Source of the DNA: Candidatus Dadabacteria bacterium | Lineage (GTDB): Bacteria; Desulfobacterota_D; UBA1144; Nemesobacterales; JADFKM01 | Assembly: GCA_022564935.1 (NCBI GenBank) | Contig: JADFKM010000005.1 | Coordinates: forward strand, 1-58,937 | Reading direction: 5' to 3' | Length of the DNA: 58,937 bases | Shown here: positions 16,812 to 26,273 of the stretch, one piece after another | How the letters are laid out: every line of letters begins with the position of its first letter | How positions within the stretch are numbered: the first letter of the stretch is position 1 | Program-made: the position numbers and the translations under genes | Notes under the pieces: generated by a model | The model's database searches: none | Told to the model about the DNA's origin: nothing | Seen by the model: the letters and a program-made list of their open reading frames with translations, nothing else

Positions 16812-18917
16812 TTAGGTGCTGATTTTAGAGAAATTGGCTACTGTAAAGAACAGCTCCCTTATGCCCCACAGAAGGGCGAGTCGGTTCGTACGCAACACTT
16901 CGTCTTTTTCCATTACCAGTACGTTATCAAAAAAAGCGTCGATGGGCTTTTTCAAACCTTTCATGAGCGAGAGTATTTGAGGGTAGTCTCCGTCATCTGC
17001 AATTTTTTGTACGTCCGCTTTCACTGCGCAGTAGCTCTCATAGAGCGAAAGCTCGGACTGCTCGCTCATCAGCTCTTTGCTTGCCCCTTGGTTTTGTGCG
17101 CCTTCCACAATATTTACCACACGCTTGAAAGCTATGGCGAGGGAATCGAAATCGGGCATGTTCATGAATTCAACAAGGGCTTGTATTTTCCTTTTGGTGT
17201 CAAGGAGGTCGTCGCAGCCGCAAGAGAGCACGGCGTCGACAACATCGGCAGGAAAACCTTCTGCGGTCAAGATATTCCTGTACCTCTCTTTGACGAAATC
17301 GGTTATCAGGTTCAGAGCTTCTTCGGGGCTTGAGAATTTCTTCGCCCTTTTATTGCCCGCTTCTATTTGATGCTGTATCAGCTCCAGGCCGTTTTCGAAT
17401 ATTTCCTTCAAGCTCAGGCGGTACTCCCAGTCGAGAATTATGTTGATAATTCCTATGGCCTGCCGTCTGAGCGCGTAGGGGTCGGAGGCTCCCGTGGGGA
17501 TAAGACCCCGTGTGAAGCAGGCCGATATGTTGTCCGCCTTGTCGCAGATGCTCAGCACCGAGCCCACATCGGTGCTCGGTATTGCACCGTCGCGCGTTCT
17601 GGGCATGTAGTGCTCTTCGATGGCGATGCCCACCGTGTCGTCTTCTCCCGACGCGCGTGCATAGTACTTGCCCATAGTCCCTTCGAGCTCTGGGAATTCG
17701 AACACCATTTGTGTTGCAAGGTCTGCCTTTGCGAGCTCTGCGGCACGAACCAGGTTCCGACGCGATTCCTGCTCGAAGTCGAGCTTCTTGCCGAGCAGTG
17801 AAGCCAGCTTCGCAATGCGCCTGGTTTTATCGTGGTAATTTCCAAGCTCTGAGAGATACACCATTCCCTTGAGAGCCTCTTTCTTTTCCGAAAGGGGTGT
17901 TTTTGTGTCTTCGTCGTAGAAGAATTTTGCGTCGTTAAAGCGGGCCCTTATCACCCTTTCATTTCCTTCTATTACCAGCCTGGGGTCTTTTACTTTCGTA
18001 CCGGAAACGAAAATGAAATTCGGCAAAAGTCTCTCGCCTCCGTCGGCGTAGAGGGGGAAGTACTTCTGGTGGTGCTTCATCACGCTTATGAGGACTTCTT
18101 TCGGCAGGGAAAGGTATTCTTCCTCGAAGCTCCCTACCAAAACGACCGGATATTCTACCAGGTTTGTAACGGTCTCTAAGAGCTCTTCGTCCTCTTCCAA
18201 ATGCCCGCCCACCTCCGCCGCCAGTTTTTGCGTTTGTTTCCTGATAAGGGATTTTCTCTTGTCCTGGTCAAGAACCACAAACCTGCTCTCAAGGCCGCTC
18301 GTATAGTCGTCCCATCCCGAGACCCGAAACTGCCGGGGGCTTAAGAACCTGTGCCCGTAGGAAAGCTTGGCTGTTTTGATGTCTCCGATGGAGAACGGAA
18401 CTGTTTTACCTCCGAACAGGGCCAGAAGCCACCGGATGGGCCTTACGAAATCGATCTCCACCACTCCCCAGCGCATCGATTTCCTAAACGGGATACTCAA
18501 GATCACGCCGGGTAGGATGCTTTCAAGGAGCTTTACGGTCTTTTCTCCCTTTACCCTCTTTCTTGCGCCTGCGAACTCGCCCTTATCGTTTTTCAGGAGA
18601 ACAAGCTCCCCGGGGCTAACGCCCTGCGATTTGGCAAACCCTATGGCGGCCTTAGTGGGGTTTCCCTCCCGGTCGTACGCAATCCTTTTTGGAGGGCCCA
18701 GGCTCTCGACGGTTTTGTCGGGCTGCTTGTCCAGGACGCCGGTTATGTGCAGAGTGAGCCGCCTTGGGGTGCCGAAGGAGCGCGCCTCTTTGAAAGCGAT
18801 GTCTTTGGCCCGTAGTTCACGAACGGCTATGTCCTTTAAGTCGGTCAGGGCTTGATTGAGGAAACCGGCCGGGATTTCTTCGGTGCCTATCTCTAGAATC
18901 AGGTCTTGTTCCATGGG
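16812..18917 (-). CDS. glyS: Glycyl-tRNA synthetase beta subunit
   Basis: 701 aa from ATG 18917 ([20 protein letters not shown]), the family's normal N-terminus; the ORF-track start 52 codons upstream lies inside glyQ in another frame. It contains the GlyS core ([20 protein letters not shown]), an HD-like region ([20 protein letters not shown]) and the C-terminal anticodon-binding/DALR-like part. With GlyQ it forms the alpha2beta2 enzyme that charges tRNA-Gly. The start overlaps the glyQ 3' end by 19 nt, indicating coupled translation. Confidence 0.96.
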   Translation of the reverse strand, partial: PMEQDLILEIGTEEIPAGFLNQALTDLKDIAVRELRAKDIAFKEARSFGTPRRLTLHITGVLDKQPDKTVESLGPPKRIAYDREGNPTKAAIGFAKSQGVSPGELVLLKNDKGEFAGARKRVKGEKTVKLLESILPGVILSIPFRKSMRWGVVEIDFVRPIRWLLALFGGKTVPFSIGDIKTAKLSYGHRFLSPRQFRVSGWDDYTSGLESRFVVLDQDKRKSLIRKQTQKLAAEVGGHLEEDEELLETVTNLVEYPVVLVGSFEEEYLSLPKEVLISVMKHHQKYFPLYADGGERLLPNFIFVSGTKVKDPRLVIEGNERVIRARFNDAKFFYDEDTKTPLSEKKEALKGMVYLSELGNYHDKTRRIAKLASLLGKKLDFEQESRRNLVRAAELAKADLATQMVFEFPELEGTMGKYYARASGEDDTVGIAIEEHYMPRTRDGAIPSTDVGSVLSICDKADNISACFTRGLIPTGASDPYALRRQAIGIINIILDWEYRLSLKEIFENGLELIQHQIEAGNKRAKKFSSPEEALNLITDFVKERYRNILTAEGFPADVVDAVLSCGCDDLLDTKRKIQALVEFMNMPDFDSLAIAFKRVVNIVEGAQNQGASKELMSEQSELSLYESYCAVKADVQKIADDGDYPQILSLMKGLKKPIDAFFDNVLVMEKDEVLRTNRLALLWGIRELFFTVANFSKIST

Positions 18918-19819
18918 TTGTTCTTCAACAAGGGGTAGCCGAGATCTTCCCTTTCTTCCAAATACGCCTCGGCGCACTGTTTGGCGAGCGCCCGCACCCT
19001 GGCTATGTATGAAGCCCTTTCGGCAACACCTATGGCTCCGCGGGCGTCCAGCAGGTTGAAGGTGTGGGAGCATTTAAGGCAGTAGTCGTACGCCGGAAGG
19101 GGCAGCTTCAATTCGGCGAGCTTCGCGCACTCACCCTCGAACATCTCGAACATGTCTCTTAGCATTTGCACATTGGAATGCTCGAAGTTGTACTTGGAGA
19201 AAGTAAACTCTGTGCGGTGGTGTATCTCTCCGTACGTTACCCCGCTTGTCCACTCGAGCTCAAAGACGTTCTCAACCCCCTGAAGGTACATCGCTATCCT
19301 TTCCGTACCGTACGTTATCTCCCCCGAGACGGGGTTGAGGTCAAATCCACCCGCCTGCTGGAAGTAAGTGAACTGGGTAATCTCCATGCCGTCGAGCCAT
19401 ACCTCCCATCCCATCCCCCAAGCTCCGAGGGTAGGGGAGTCCCAGTCGTCCTCCACAAATCTAATATCGTGAGCAAGCAGGTCGATTCCAAGGGATTTGA
19501 GGCTTTCAAGATAGAGCTCCTGTATGTCGTCGGGCGATGGCTTGAGGAGTACCTGGAACTGGTAGTAGTGCTGCAGCCTGTTGGGGTTTTCTCCGTACCT
19601 CCCGTCGGTTGGGCGTCTCGACGGCTCAACGTAGGCGACGTTCCAGGGCTCTGGGCCGAGGCAGCGAAGGAAGGTGGCGGGGTTGAATGTGCCCGCGCCG
19701 ACCTCGATGTCGTACGGCTGCGCGATCAGACACCCCTGCTGCGCCCAAAAATCCTGCAGGGCCAGTATTAACTCCTGGAATGTAGCGGCCGGTTTCCGAG
19801 CGATTCTTTGTCTGCCCAT
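18899..19819 (-). CDS. glyQ: Glycyl-tRNA synthetase alpha subunit
   Basis: 306 aa from ATG 19819 (a start at 19846 would add nine residues). The catalytic class II core is very well conserved: [79 protein letters not shown] and [17 protein letters not shown]. It forms glycyl-adenylate and aminoacylates tRNA-Gly together with GlyS. It heads the glyQ-glyS(-ppdK) run. Confidence 0.97.
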   Translation of the reverse strand: MGRQRIARKPAATFQELILALQDFWAQQGCLIAQPYDIEVGAGTFNPATFLRCLGPEPWNVAYVEPSRRPTDGRYGENPNRLQHYYQFQVLLKPSPDDIQELYLESLKSLGIDLLAHDIRFVEDDWDSPTLGAWGMGWEVWLDGMEITQFTYFQQAGGFDLNPVSGEITYGTERIAMYLQGVENVFELEWTSGVTYGEIHHRTEFTFSKYNFEHSNVQMLRDMFEMFEGECAKLAELKLPLPAYDYCLKCSHTFNLLDARGAIGVAERASYIARVRALAKQCAEAYLEEREDLGYPLLKNNPWNKT

Positions 19820-19986
19820 TGTTTGAAGGTTTACAAATAATACCATTATTTTTTGGAATTCAAATCGTATCCGCTGAGGGTTCGGAACACTGTACGATTG
19901 ATATATACTAAGGTTCCTTAAGCCTGAAAATGAGCCCTTTTATCCACCGTTGAGTGTTGATTTTTAAGGAAGCGGCCGATTTAGGT

Positions 19987-21384
19987 TTAAGGTATTCTAG
20001 TCTCGCCTCCGGCGCTGAGTTGGCTTTTCGTCCCGATACCATCGGAGTTAATGTGCCCGAAGGCAGCGTGGGCAAATTCCTCAAGGCGCTCCAAAGCCTT
20101 TTTGGCAATGTAGCTTCGCTTCTCGGACTTCGGCATGCGCTTTTGCGGCTGGGGGAACAGCCCGAAATTGATGTTCATCGGCTGGAAGTCCCTAATCTGT
20201 TCATCGGTGATGTAGCTGAGGAGAGACCCAATTGCCGTAGTGGGCGGGAAAACGACCGGGCTCATCCCCATTGCGCAGAGCGCGGCGTTGCGTCCGGCCA
20301 CGATTCCCATCGCCGCGGACTCCACGTAGCCCTCGACCCCCACGATCTGGCCTGCGAAAAAAACGTTCTGCCGTTTTTTCAGCTCAAGCGTGGGGCGCAG
20401 CAAACCGGGTGAGTGGATATAGGTGTTTCTGTGGATGCTCCCGTACCTCAGGAATTCGGCACTCTCAAGTCCGGGTATAGCCTTGAAGAGACTTCTCTGC
20501 TCCGGGTATTTGAGCTTGGTTTGAAAGCCAACGATGTTGTACATCGTGCGACCCGTGTTCTCGGTTCGAAGCTGCACTACGGCATAAGGTCTTCTCCCGG
20601 TTTTCGGGTCGGTAAGGCCCACGGGCCTCATGGGCCCGTATCGAAGCGAGTCGACGCCCCTGCTGGCCATGACCTCTATCGGGAGGCAACTCTCGAAGTA
20701 AAGCTCCTTCTCAAACTCTTTAACGCTCACCTGCTCGGCGCTCAACAGGGCCTTTACGAAGTCCTGATACTGCTGTCTAGACAGCGGGCAGTTCAGATAA
20801 TCCCCTTCGGGCTCAGACCCCTTGGAGTATCTTGAAGCCCTGAACACCTTCGAATAGTCGATTGTTTCGCCGTCCACTATGGGTGAGATGGAGTCGAAGA
20901 AATACAGATGCTCGGAGCCTGTGATCTCCCTTATTTGCTCGGTAAACTTCGGGGAAGTGAGCGGCCCTGTGGCTATGATGACCGGCCCCTGCGTAGCGGG
21001 AGGGAGCTCGGATACCTCTTCCCTTACTACCTCGATCAGGGGGTTTCCCTCAAGCTCTCTGCTTATTCGGCCTGAGAACTTGGCGCGGTCTACGGCAAGT
21101 GCCTTTCCGGCCGGTACTCTGCACCGGAGCGCGGCGGCGATTGTGATGGAGCGCAGGAGCAGCATTTCTTCCTTAAGTATTCCGCTTGCGTTCTCGGTTG
21201 AGGCGGATTTCAGTGAGTTGCTGCATACAAGCTCTGCGAAGTCCGGCGTTTGGTGGGCGGGCGTAGTGGTATTGGGTCTCATCTCGTAGAGGCGGACCCT
21301 GAGTCCGAATTTGGCAGCCTGGTGGGCGGCCTCTGAGCCTGCCAGTCCCGCCCCTATAACCGTTACCGTTCCACAGTCGTGCAT
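19987..21384 (-). CDS. trmFO: Folate-dependent tRNA (uracil-54) methyltransferase TrmFO
   Basis: 465 aa. The FAD-binding N-terminus reads VTVIGAGLAGSEAAHQAA, followed by the diagnostic LYEMRP and AELVCSNSLKS with its catalytic-region Cys. Later FFAGQIVGVEGYVESAAMG marks the second FAD site. TrmFO uses methylene-THF and FADH2 to make m5U54 in tRNA, replacing the SAM-dependent TrmA. Folate supply links it loosely to the cyclo-ligase in this window. A strong hairpin lies just upstream of the start. Confidence 0.96.
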   Translation of the reverse strand: MHDCGTVTVIGAGLAGSEAAHQAAKFGLRVRLYEMRPNTTTPAHQTPDFAELVCSNSLKSASTENASGILKEEMLLLRSITIAAALRCRVPAGKALAVDRAKFSGRISRELEGNPLIEVVREEVSELPPATQGPVIIATGPLTSPKFTEQIREITGSEHLYFFDSISPIVDGETIDYSKVFRASRYSKGSEPEGDYLNCPLSRQQYQDFVKALLSAEQVSVKEFEKELYFESCLPIEVMASRGVDSLRYGPMRPVGLTDPKTGRRPYAVVQLRTENTGRTMYNIVGFQTKLKYPEQRSLFKAIPGLESAEFLRYGSIHRNTYIHSPGLLRPTLELKKRQNVFFAGQIVGVEGYVESAAMGIVAGRNAALCAMGMSPVVFPPTTAIGSLLSYITDEQIRDFQPMNINFGLFPQPQKRMPKSEKRSYIAKKALERLEEFAHAAFGHINSDGIGTKSQLSAGGETRIP

Positions 21385-21394
21385 ATGAATCTAG

Positions 21395-21438
21395 AGGTTA
21401 CCAGACCCCGGGGATTGTACCAATCCCCGGGTTAACCT
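21395..21438. repeat. Strong inverted repeat directly upstream of trmFO
   Basis: A perfect 11-bp stem CCCGGGGATTG / CAATCCCCGGG with a 3-nt loop TAC (21407-21431), extended by an outer AGGTTA / TAACCT pair. It begins 10 bp before the trmFO ATG. No T-run follows on either strand, so it is not a standard terminator. It may fold in the trmFO leader and cover the ribosome site, or be a protein site. Confidence 0.6.
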
Positions 21439-21830
21439 GCGGCTCTGGGAGCGAGGTTTTTCCGTGCGGGTGCATGTAGCCGAGTTTCTTGACTATTATA
21501 ACAAACAGATGTAGATTTTACTATAAGATAGATTAAGGATACGTGTGCTTTGTGCGATAAGATTTAGTTGATCTTGAGCACTTTTTTTAATTATTGACCG
21601 GTTTCCATTGCGTCCGGTTCAAAGTTCGAAAGTTTTTTTATACTTTTGTTAATTCACCGGAGGCTTGTATATTTGAGTTTTCTTTTCTTATCACTAGGGT
21701 GGGTGGTTGATATAAAAATCTCAGGACATCAAATCTCTTTATCTGTTTTTTTTAAGTTAAAGACACTCTTGCATAAAAAGTTGTTTGCAATACGCGGCCT
21801 TTATGATTTAATTAGTGTAAGGTTTGGTCT
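21439..21830. other. AT-rich intergenic region between trmFO and pilB
   Basis: About 390 bp of AT-rich DNA with many T-tracts. The 62-aa frame at 21646-21834 is hydrophobic and has no ribosome site or recognisable motif, so I do not call it. The region must hold the promoters of divergently transcribed trmFO and pilB. No sigma-54 GG-N10-GC site was found on the plus strand by eye. Confidence 0.5.
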
Positions 21831-23573
21831 ATGAGCAGCCGTCTTGGCGACATATTAATTAAAGAAGATATCATCAGTCTTGACCAGTTGAAGACTGCTA
21901 TTGAAGAGCAGCGCAAGACGGGCAAGAGACTCGGCGAAGCCCTCCTTAATCTCGGCTATATTAACGAATACCAGCTGGTCGAATTTCTGAGCAAGCAATA
22001 CGGAGTGCCGGCGGTCAATCTGGACGAATTTGAGATCGGCCATGATATAATAAATACCGTTTCAAAGGATACGGCTATAAAGCACAACCTTATCCCGATC
22101 AATAGAACCGATTCAACCCTCGTTCTGGCCATGTCAGATCCTTCAAACATTTTTGCCGTTGATGACCTCAAATTTGCCACCGGAAACAATATAGAGGTCG
22201 TTGTCGCTTCGGAGAGAGCCGTTCAGACCGCTATTGAGAAGTATTACGACACGGCCGATGAGCAGTGGGATGACTTTTCGGGTGAGAGCGTGACAAGTGG
22301 TGAAGACCTTGACCAGATGATGCATGACCTCGAGGATTATGTGGTCGAGATCGGACAGGAAGAAACAATGGAGGGGGTCACCGAGCTTGAGAAGGCATCC
22401 GAAGAAGCCCCCGTGGTTAAGCTCGTAAATCACATGCTTTTCGATTCGGTCAGGAAAGGGGCAAGCGACATTCACATCGAGCCGTATGAGAAGGAGTACC
22501 GCGTCAGGTACAGGATTGACGGCGTGCTCTACAACGTCATGCGTCCGCCGGCACAGCTCAGGAATGCAGTTGTGTCCAGGGTCAAGATCATGTCCAATCT
22601 CGATATTGCCGAAAGAAGGCTCCCTCAGGACGGCCGTATCAAGGTCAGGCTGGGTAAGAACCGCACCATGGAGTATCGTGTTTCTATCTGCCCGACGATT
22701 TATGGAGAAAAGGTCGTCATGAGGCTCCTCGATAAGGAGGCCCTCCAGCTTGACTTGACAAAGCTCGGGTTTGAAGAGCTTCAGCTTGAGGAGTTTAAAA
22801 AATCCATCCACATGCCCTATGGGATGGTTCTTATTACCGGGCCTACGGGAAGCGGTAAGACCACCACGCTATACTCGAGTTTGATGGAGATAAACAAGCC
22901 CGAAGTGAATATTTCAACGGCTGAAGACCCGGTGGAGTACAGCCTGCAGGGTGTTAACCAGGTTCAGATGCACGAGCGGATCGGTTTGACGTTTTCCGCG
23001 GCGTTGAGATCTTTCCTCAGGCAGGACCCGGACATCATACTCGTAGGTGAGGTAAGGGACTATGAGACCGGGGAGATTGCGATCAAGGCGGCTTTGACCG
23101 GTCACCTTGTTCTGTCTACCCTTCACACAAACGACGCACCTTCAACTATAACAAGACTCCTGAACATGGGTATTGAGCCCTTCCTCGTAACGGCGTCTCT
23201 TAATGCTATTGTGGCACAAAGGCTTGTTAGAAAGGTGTGCCTGGATTGTCAAGAGGAGATAGAGACCCTGCCACAGGTACTCATTGACCTGGGCGTTAAT
23301 CCCAAAGAGGTCTCTGAGTATAAGACTCTTCGGGGTCAGGGTTGTAATACCTGTAATGATACGGGATACAAGGGCAGGCTGGCCGTTCACGAGGTTATGA
23401 CGATGACCGAGGAGCTAAAAGAGTTCGTTCTGAGTGGCGCTTCCGCACTCGATCTGAAAAGAGAGGCTATCAGGCAGGGGATGTCAACGCTGAGGCAAAG
23501 CGCTCTTAAAAAGTTGAAGAAGGGAATAACGACCATAGATGAGGTGGTACGAAACACCGCTCCTGATGATTAA
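21831..23573 (+). CDS. pilB: Type IV pilus extension ATPase PilB (GspE family)
   Basis: 580 aa. The N-terminal GspE_N domain (residues ~1-150: GDILIKEDIISLDQLKTAIE) is followed by the hexameric ATPase. The Walker A is LITGPTGSGKTTTLYSSL, the Asp box ISTAEDPVEYS, the Walker B IILVGEVRDYETGEIA and the His box LSTLHTNDAPST. A tetracysteine zinc site (CLDCQE ... CNTC) is present, as in PilB/GspE. PilB powers pilus polymerisation at the inner membrane. Only 39 bp separate it from pilT. Confidence 0.95.
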   Translation: MSSRLGDILIKEDIISLDQLKTAIEEQRKTGKRLGEALLNLGYINEYQLVEFLSKQYGVPAVNLDEFEIGHDIINTVSKDTAIKHNLIPINRTDSTLVLAMSDPSNIFAVDDLKFATGNNIEVVVASERAVQTAIEKYYDTADEQWDDFSGESVTSGEDLDQMMHDLEDYVVEIGQEETMEGVTELEKASEEAPVVKLVNHMLFDSVRKGASDIHIEPYEKEYRVRYRIDGVLYNVMRPPAQLRNAVVSRVKIMSNLDIAERRLPQDGRIKVRLGKNRTMEYRVSICPTIYGEKVVMRLLDKEALQLDLTKLGFEELQLEEFKKSIHMPYGMVLITGPTGSGKTTTLYSSLMEINKPEVNISTAEDPVEYSLQGVNQVQMHERIGLTFSAALRSFLRQDPDIILVGEVRDYETGEIAIKAALTGHLVLSTLHTNDAPSTITRLLNMGIEPFLVTASLNAIVAQRLVRKVCLDCQEEIETLPQVLIDLGVNPKEVSEYKTLRGQGCNTCNDTGYKGRLAVHEVMTMTEELKEFVLSGASALDLKREAIRQGMSTLRQSALKKLKKGITTIDEVVRNTAPDD

Positions 23574-23612
23574 TTAGTATGAGATATAGCTTACGGAGGT
23601 TATGTACAAAGA

Positions 23613-24716
23613 ATGGCTGCTAACCTGCAACAGCTCTTAAAATCAATGGCGGAGAACAACGCATCAGACCTCCACATCACTCAAGCTTCGCCTCCAATGC
23701 TTAGAATTGACGGGAAGCTGGTTTCTATCAAACACCCCCCTCTTACCCCAGCCGATACAAAGGACCTATGCTACGGTGTTCTAACCGATATGCAGAGACA
23801 CAGGTTCGAAGAGAATTGGGAGCTGGATTTTTCCTTCGGTCTTCAGGGAATAGGAAGGTTTAGAGGAAACGTTTTTTTCCAGAAAGGGGCTGTTGCCGGT
23901 GCCTTTCGAATTATCCCTTTTAAAATAAGATCGTCTCAGGAGCTTGGACTTCCTAAAGTTGTTATGGACCTTGCCAGAAAACCCAGGGGACTCGTCCTGG
24001 TTACGGGGCCTACGGGCTCTGGCAAAACTACTACCCTTGCGGCTCTTATTGATCAAATCAATCACGAGCGTCATGAGCATATTATAACAATTGAGGATCC
24101 GATTGAATATATTTACGAACATAACACCTGCCTGGTCAACCAGAGGGAAATCGGCTCGGACACAAAGGGCTTCCAAGAGGCGCTGAGAAGTGTCCTTAGG
24201 GAAGACCCTGATATTGTGTTAATAGGTGAGATGAGAGACTTAGAAACCATCAAGATCGCCCTTACACTCGCCGAAACCGGTCATCTTACATTCGCTACGC
24301 TTCACACCAACACGGCAGTGCAGACTATTAACCGTATTATCGATGTCTTTCCTCCTCACGAGCAGGCCCAGGTCAGGGCGCAGCTTTCGATGGTTCTCGA
24401 GGGGGTCCTGTGTCAGGCCCTTATCCCCAAGTTAGGAGGGGGAAGGGTGCTTTGCCTAGAGATCATGGTTCTGAACGCCGCCATAAGGAATCTGATAAGA
24501 GAGGATAAGGTTCACCAGATCTATTCGCAGCAGCAGATGGGACAGGAAAAATACGGCATGCAGACTTTAAATCAATCCCTCGCCGATCTGTATTTAAGAA
24601 GGCAGATATCCCTTGAGGATGCGATCGGCAAAAGCCAGGAGCCCGACGAGCTGAAGAGAATAATAGATGAGACGGGCGTTGCGCAGCCAAAGATGGACAG
24701 GGCTGCGAGGAGATAG
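23613..24716 (+). CDS. pilT: Type IV pilus retraction ATPase PilT
   Basis: 367 aa, the usual PilT length. The N-terminal PAS-like domain begins LLKSMAENNASDLHITQASP. The Walker A is LVTGPTGSGKTTTLAALI, the Asp box ITIEDPIEY and the Walker B IVLIGEMRDLETIKIALTLA. The His box (FATLHTNTAVQTINRIIDVF) has the typical PilT continuation PPHEQAQVRAQLS. It depolymerises pili for twitching motility and DNA uptake. It sits between pilB and pilC in one run. Confidence 0.95.
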   Translation: MAANLQQLLKSMAENNASDLHITQASPPMLRIDGKLVSIKHPPLTPADTKDLCYGVLTDMQRHRFEENWELDFSFGLQGIGRFRGNVFFQKGAVAGAFRIIPFKIRSSQELGLPKVVMDLARKPRGLVLVTGPTGSGKTTTLAALIDQINHERHEHIITIEDPIEYIYEHNTCLVNQREIGSDTKGFQEALRSVLREDPDIVLIGEMRDLETIKIALTLAETGHLTFATLHTNTAVQTINRIIDVFPPHEQAQVRAQLSMVLEGVLCQALIPKLGGGRVLCLEIMVLNAAIRNLIREDKVHQIYSQQQMGQEKYGMQTLNQSLADLYLRRQISLEDAIGKSQEPDELKRIIDETGVAQPKMDRAARR

Positions 24717-24751
24717 AATAACACTTTGTTTTCTAATCAAGGAGTTTAAAT

Positions 24752-25978
24752 ATGCCAGTATTTGTTTGGGAAGGTAGAGCAAACGGACGTCTCCAAAAGG
24801 GGGAAATAGAAGCTCCGAACAAATCTGCGGTAATTGCCCGTCTCCGGCAGATGCGTGTTACCCCTGTTCCGGAAAGGATTAAGGAAAAGGGAAGGCTGTT
24901 TGATCTGTCTAAGATATTTGCGGCTATGGGAGGGGGGGTTGGAACCAAAGACCTGGTTATATTTACGAGGCAGCTTTCCGTTATGGTAAACGCGGGTCTG
25001 CCCCTTGTTCGCTCACTTGACATACTGGCCTCTCAGAACCAAAACCTAAAATTCGCCGGTATACTTCGGAGCGTGAAGGAATCGGTGGAAAGCGGCACCA
25101 CTTTTGCCGAAGCCCTGGCCAAGCACCCTTCGGCTTTTGACATACTGTATGTGAACCTTGTGAGGGCCGGTGAAACCGGCGGTGTTCTCGATACCATTCT
25201 TCAGAGACTCGCCACCTTCCTTGAGAAGATAGAGGCCATTAAAAGGAGAATTAAGGGCGCAATGATCTACCCGGCTGTTGTGATTACAGTCGCGATAACA
25301 GTCATCGCCGTTATTATGATCTTTGTTGTGCCTACGTTCGCCGAGATGTTTAAAGACATGGGAACAACCCTTCCCGGACTTACTCTCATGATCATGGGTA
25401 TCAGCACGTTTTTGAAAAACAACATCATATACATTCTTATTGCTATTTTTCTGACGTTTATGGCTATAACGTACGTATATAGAAATACGTACAGAGGAAG
25501 AAAGCTTATAGACGCTTTTAAACTGAGATTTCCCTTGATGGGTGACTTGATCCTTAAAACCGTTCTGGCAAGGTTCTGCAGAACTCTCGCCACCCTCATA
25601 ACCGGTGGTATCTCCATTCTGGACGCCCTTGAAATCACGGCAAAAGCATCCGGCAACGTCATTACCGAAGAGGCCATTATGGGCGCGAGAAAAGCTGTCT
25701 CCGAAGGTAAGACGCTTGCAGACCCCCTTGCTCGTCACCCAAGGATTTTCCCTCCCATAGTCGTGCAGATGATAGCCGTCGGAGAGCAGACCGGCGCCTT
25801 GGATGAGATGCTCAACAAAATAGCCGATTTTTACGAGGATGAGGTCGATGTTGCGGTAGCCTCGCTTCTCCAGGCGCTTGAGCCGATAATGATAGCGGGT
25901 TTGGGCGGAACGGTTGGAGTCATCGTTATTGCTATGTATCTGCCCATGTTTAAGATGATCGGTGCAATGTCCGAATAG
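24752..25978 (+). CDS. pilC: Type IV pilus inner-membrane platform protein PilC
   Basis: 408 aa with the two T2SF/PilC cytoplasmic repeats: first FTRQLSVMVNAGLPLVRSLD and RAGETGGVLDTILQRLA, second RFCRTLATLITGGISILDAL and GEQTGALDEMLNKIADFYED. Three membrane segments are visible (AVVITVAITVIAVIMIFVV, IIYILIAIFLTFMAITYVY, and the C-terminal GGTVGVIVIAMYLPMF). PilC couples the PilB/PilT motors to pilin assembly. A pilin gene is not found in this window. Confidence 0.95.
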   Translation: MPVFVWEGRANGRLQKGEIEAPNKSAVIARLRQMRVTPVPERIKEKGRLFDLSKIFAAMGGGVGTKDLVIFTRQLSVMVNAGLPLVRSLDILASQNQNLKFAGILRSVKESVESGTTFAEALAKHPSAFDILYVNLVRAGETGGVLDTILQRLATFLEKIEAIKRRIKGAMIYPAVVITVAITVIAVIMIFVVPTFAEMFKDMGTTLPGLTLMIMGISTFLKNNIIYILIAIFLTFMAITYVYRNTYRGRKLIDAFKLRFPLMGDLILKTVLARFCRTLATLITGGISILDALEITAKASGNVITEEAIMGARKAVSEGKTLADPLARHPRIFPPIVVQMIAVGEQTGALDEMLNKIADFYEDEVDVAVASLLQALEPIMIAGLGGTVGVIVIAMYLPMFKMIGAMSE

Positions 25979-26273
25979 AGCCTGAGTCGGTCAGGCAGTT
26001 AAGGTAAGCTTGCCCGTAGAGTAGGGGGGCAGGTTTTAGCCTCTCTGAGAGCCCGGCTTTAGGACTTAGTCTTTTCGGCTCGTTCGATACCTTGCTGGGT
26101 GCACACGAGTTCCTGCGTAAACAAATTCTAAGACTTCATTTACTAGGTTTTTATCATTCCGGGGATCTATGCGCTTTGGAAACAAACCTTCTTTTCTAAG
26201 AGCATTTCAACGGATCTATTTGTTCTTAGCTTGTTCTGTACCTATAATTTATATATCCTTAGTCTTCTAGGAC

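Noticed and set aside
21646-21834. 62-aa hydrophobic frame before pilB
   Set aside because: No ribosome site, T-rich composition alone explains the hydrophobic translation, and it overlaps the pilB start.
22143-22811. 222-aa minus-strand frame opposite pilB
   Set aside because: Lies wholly within the well-conserved PilB ATPase; composition is that of an antisense shadow.
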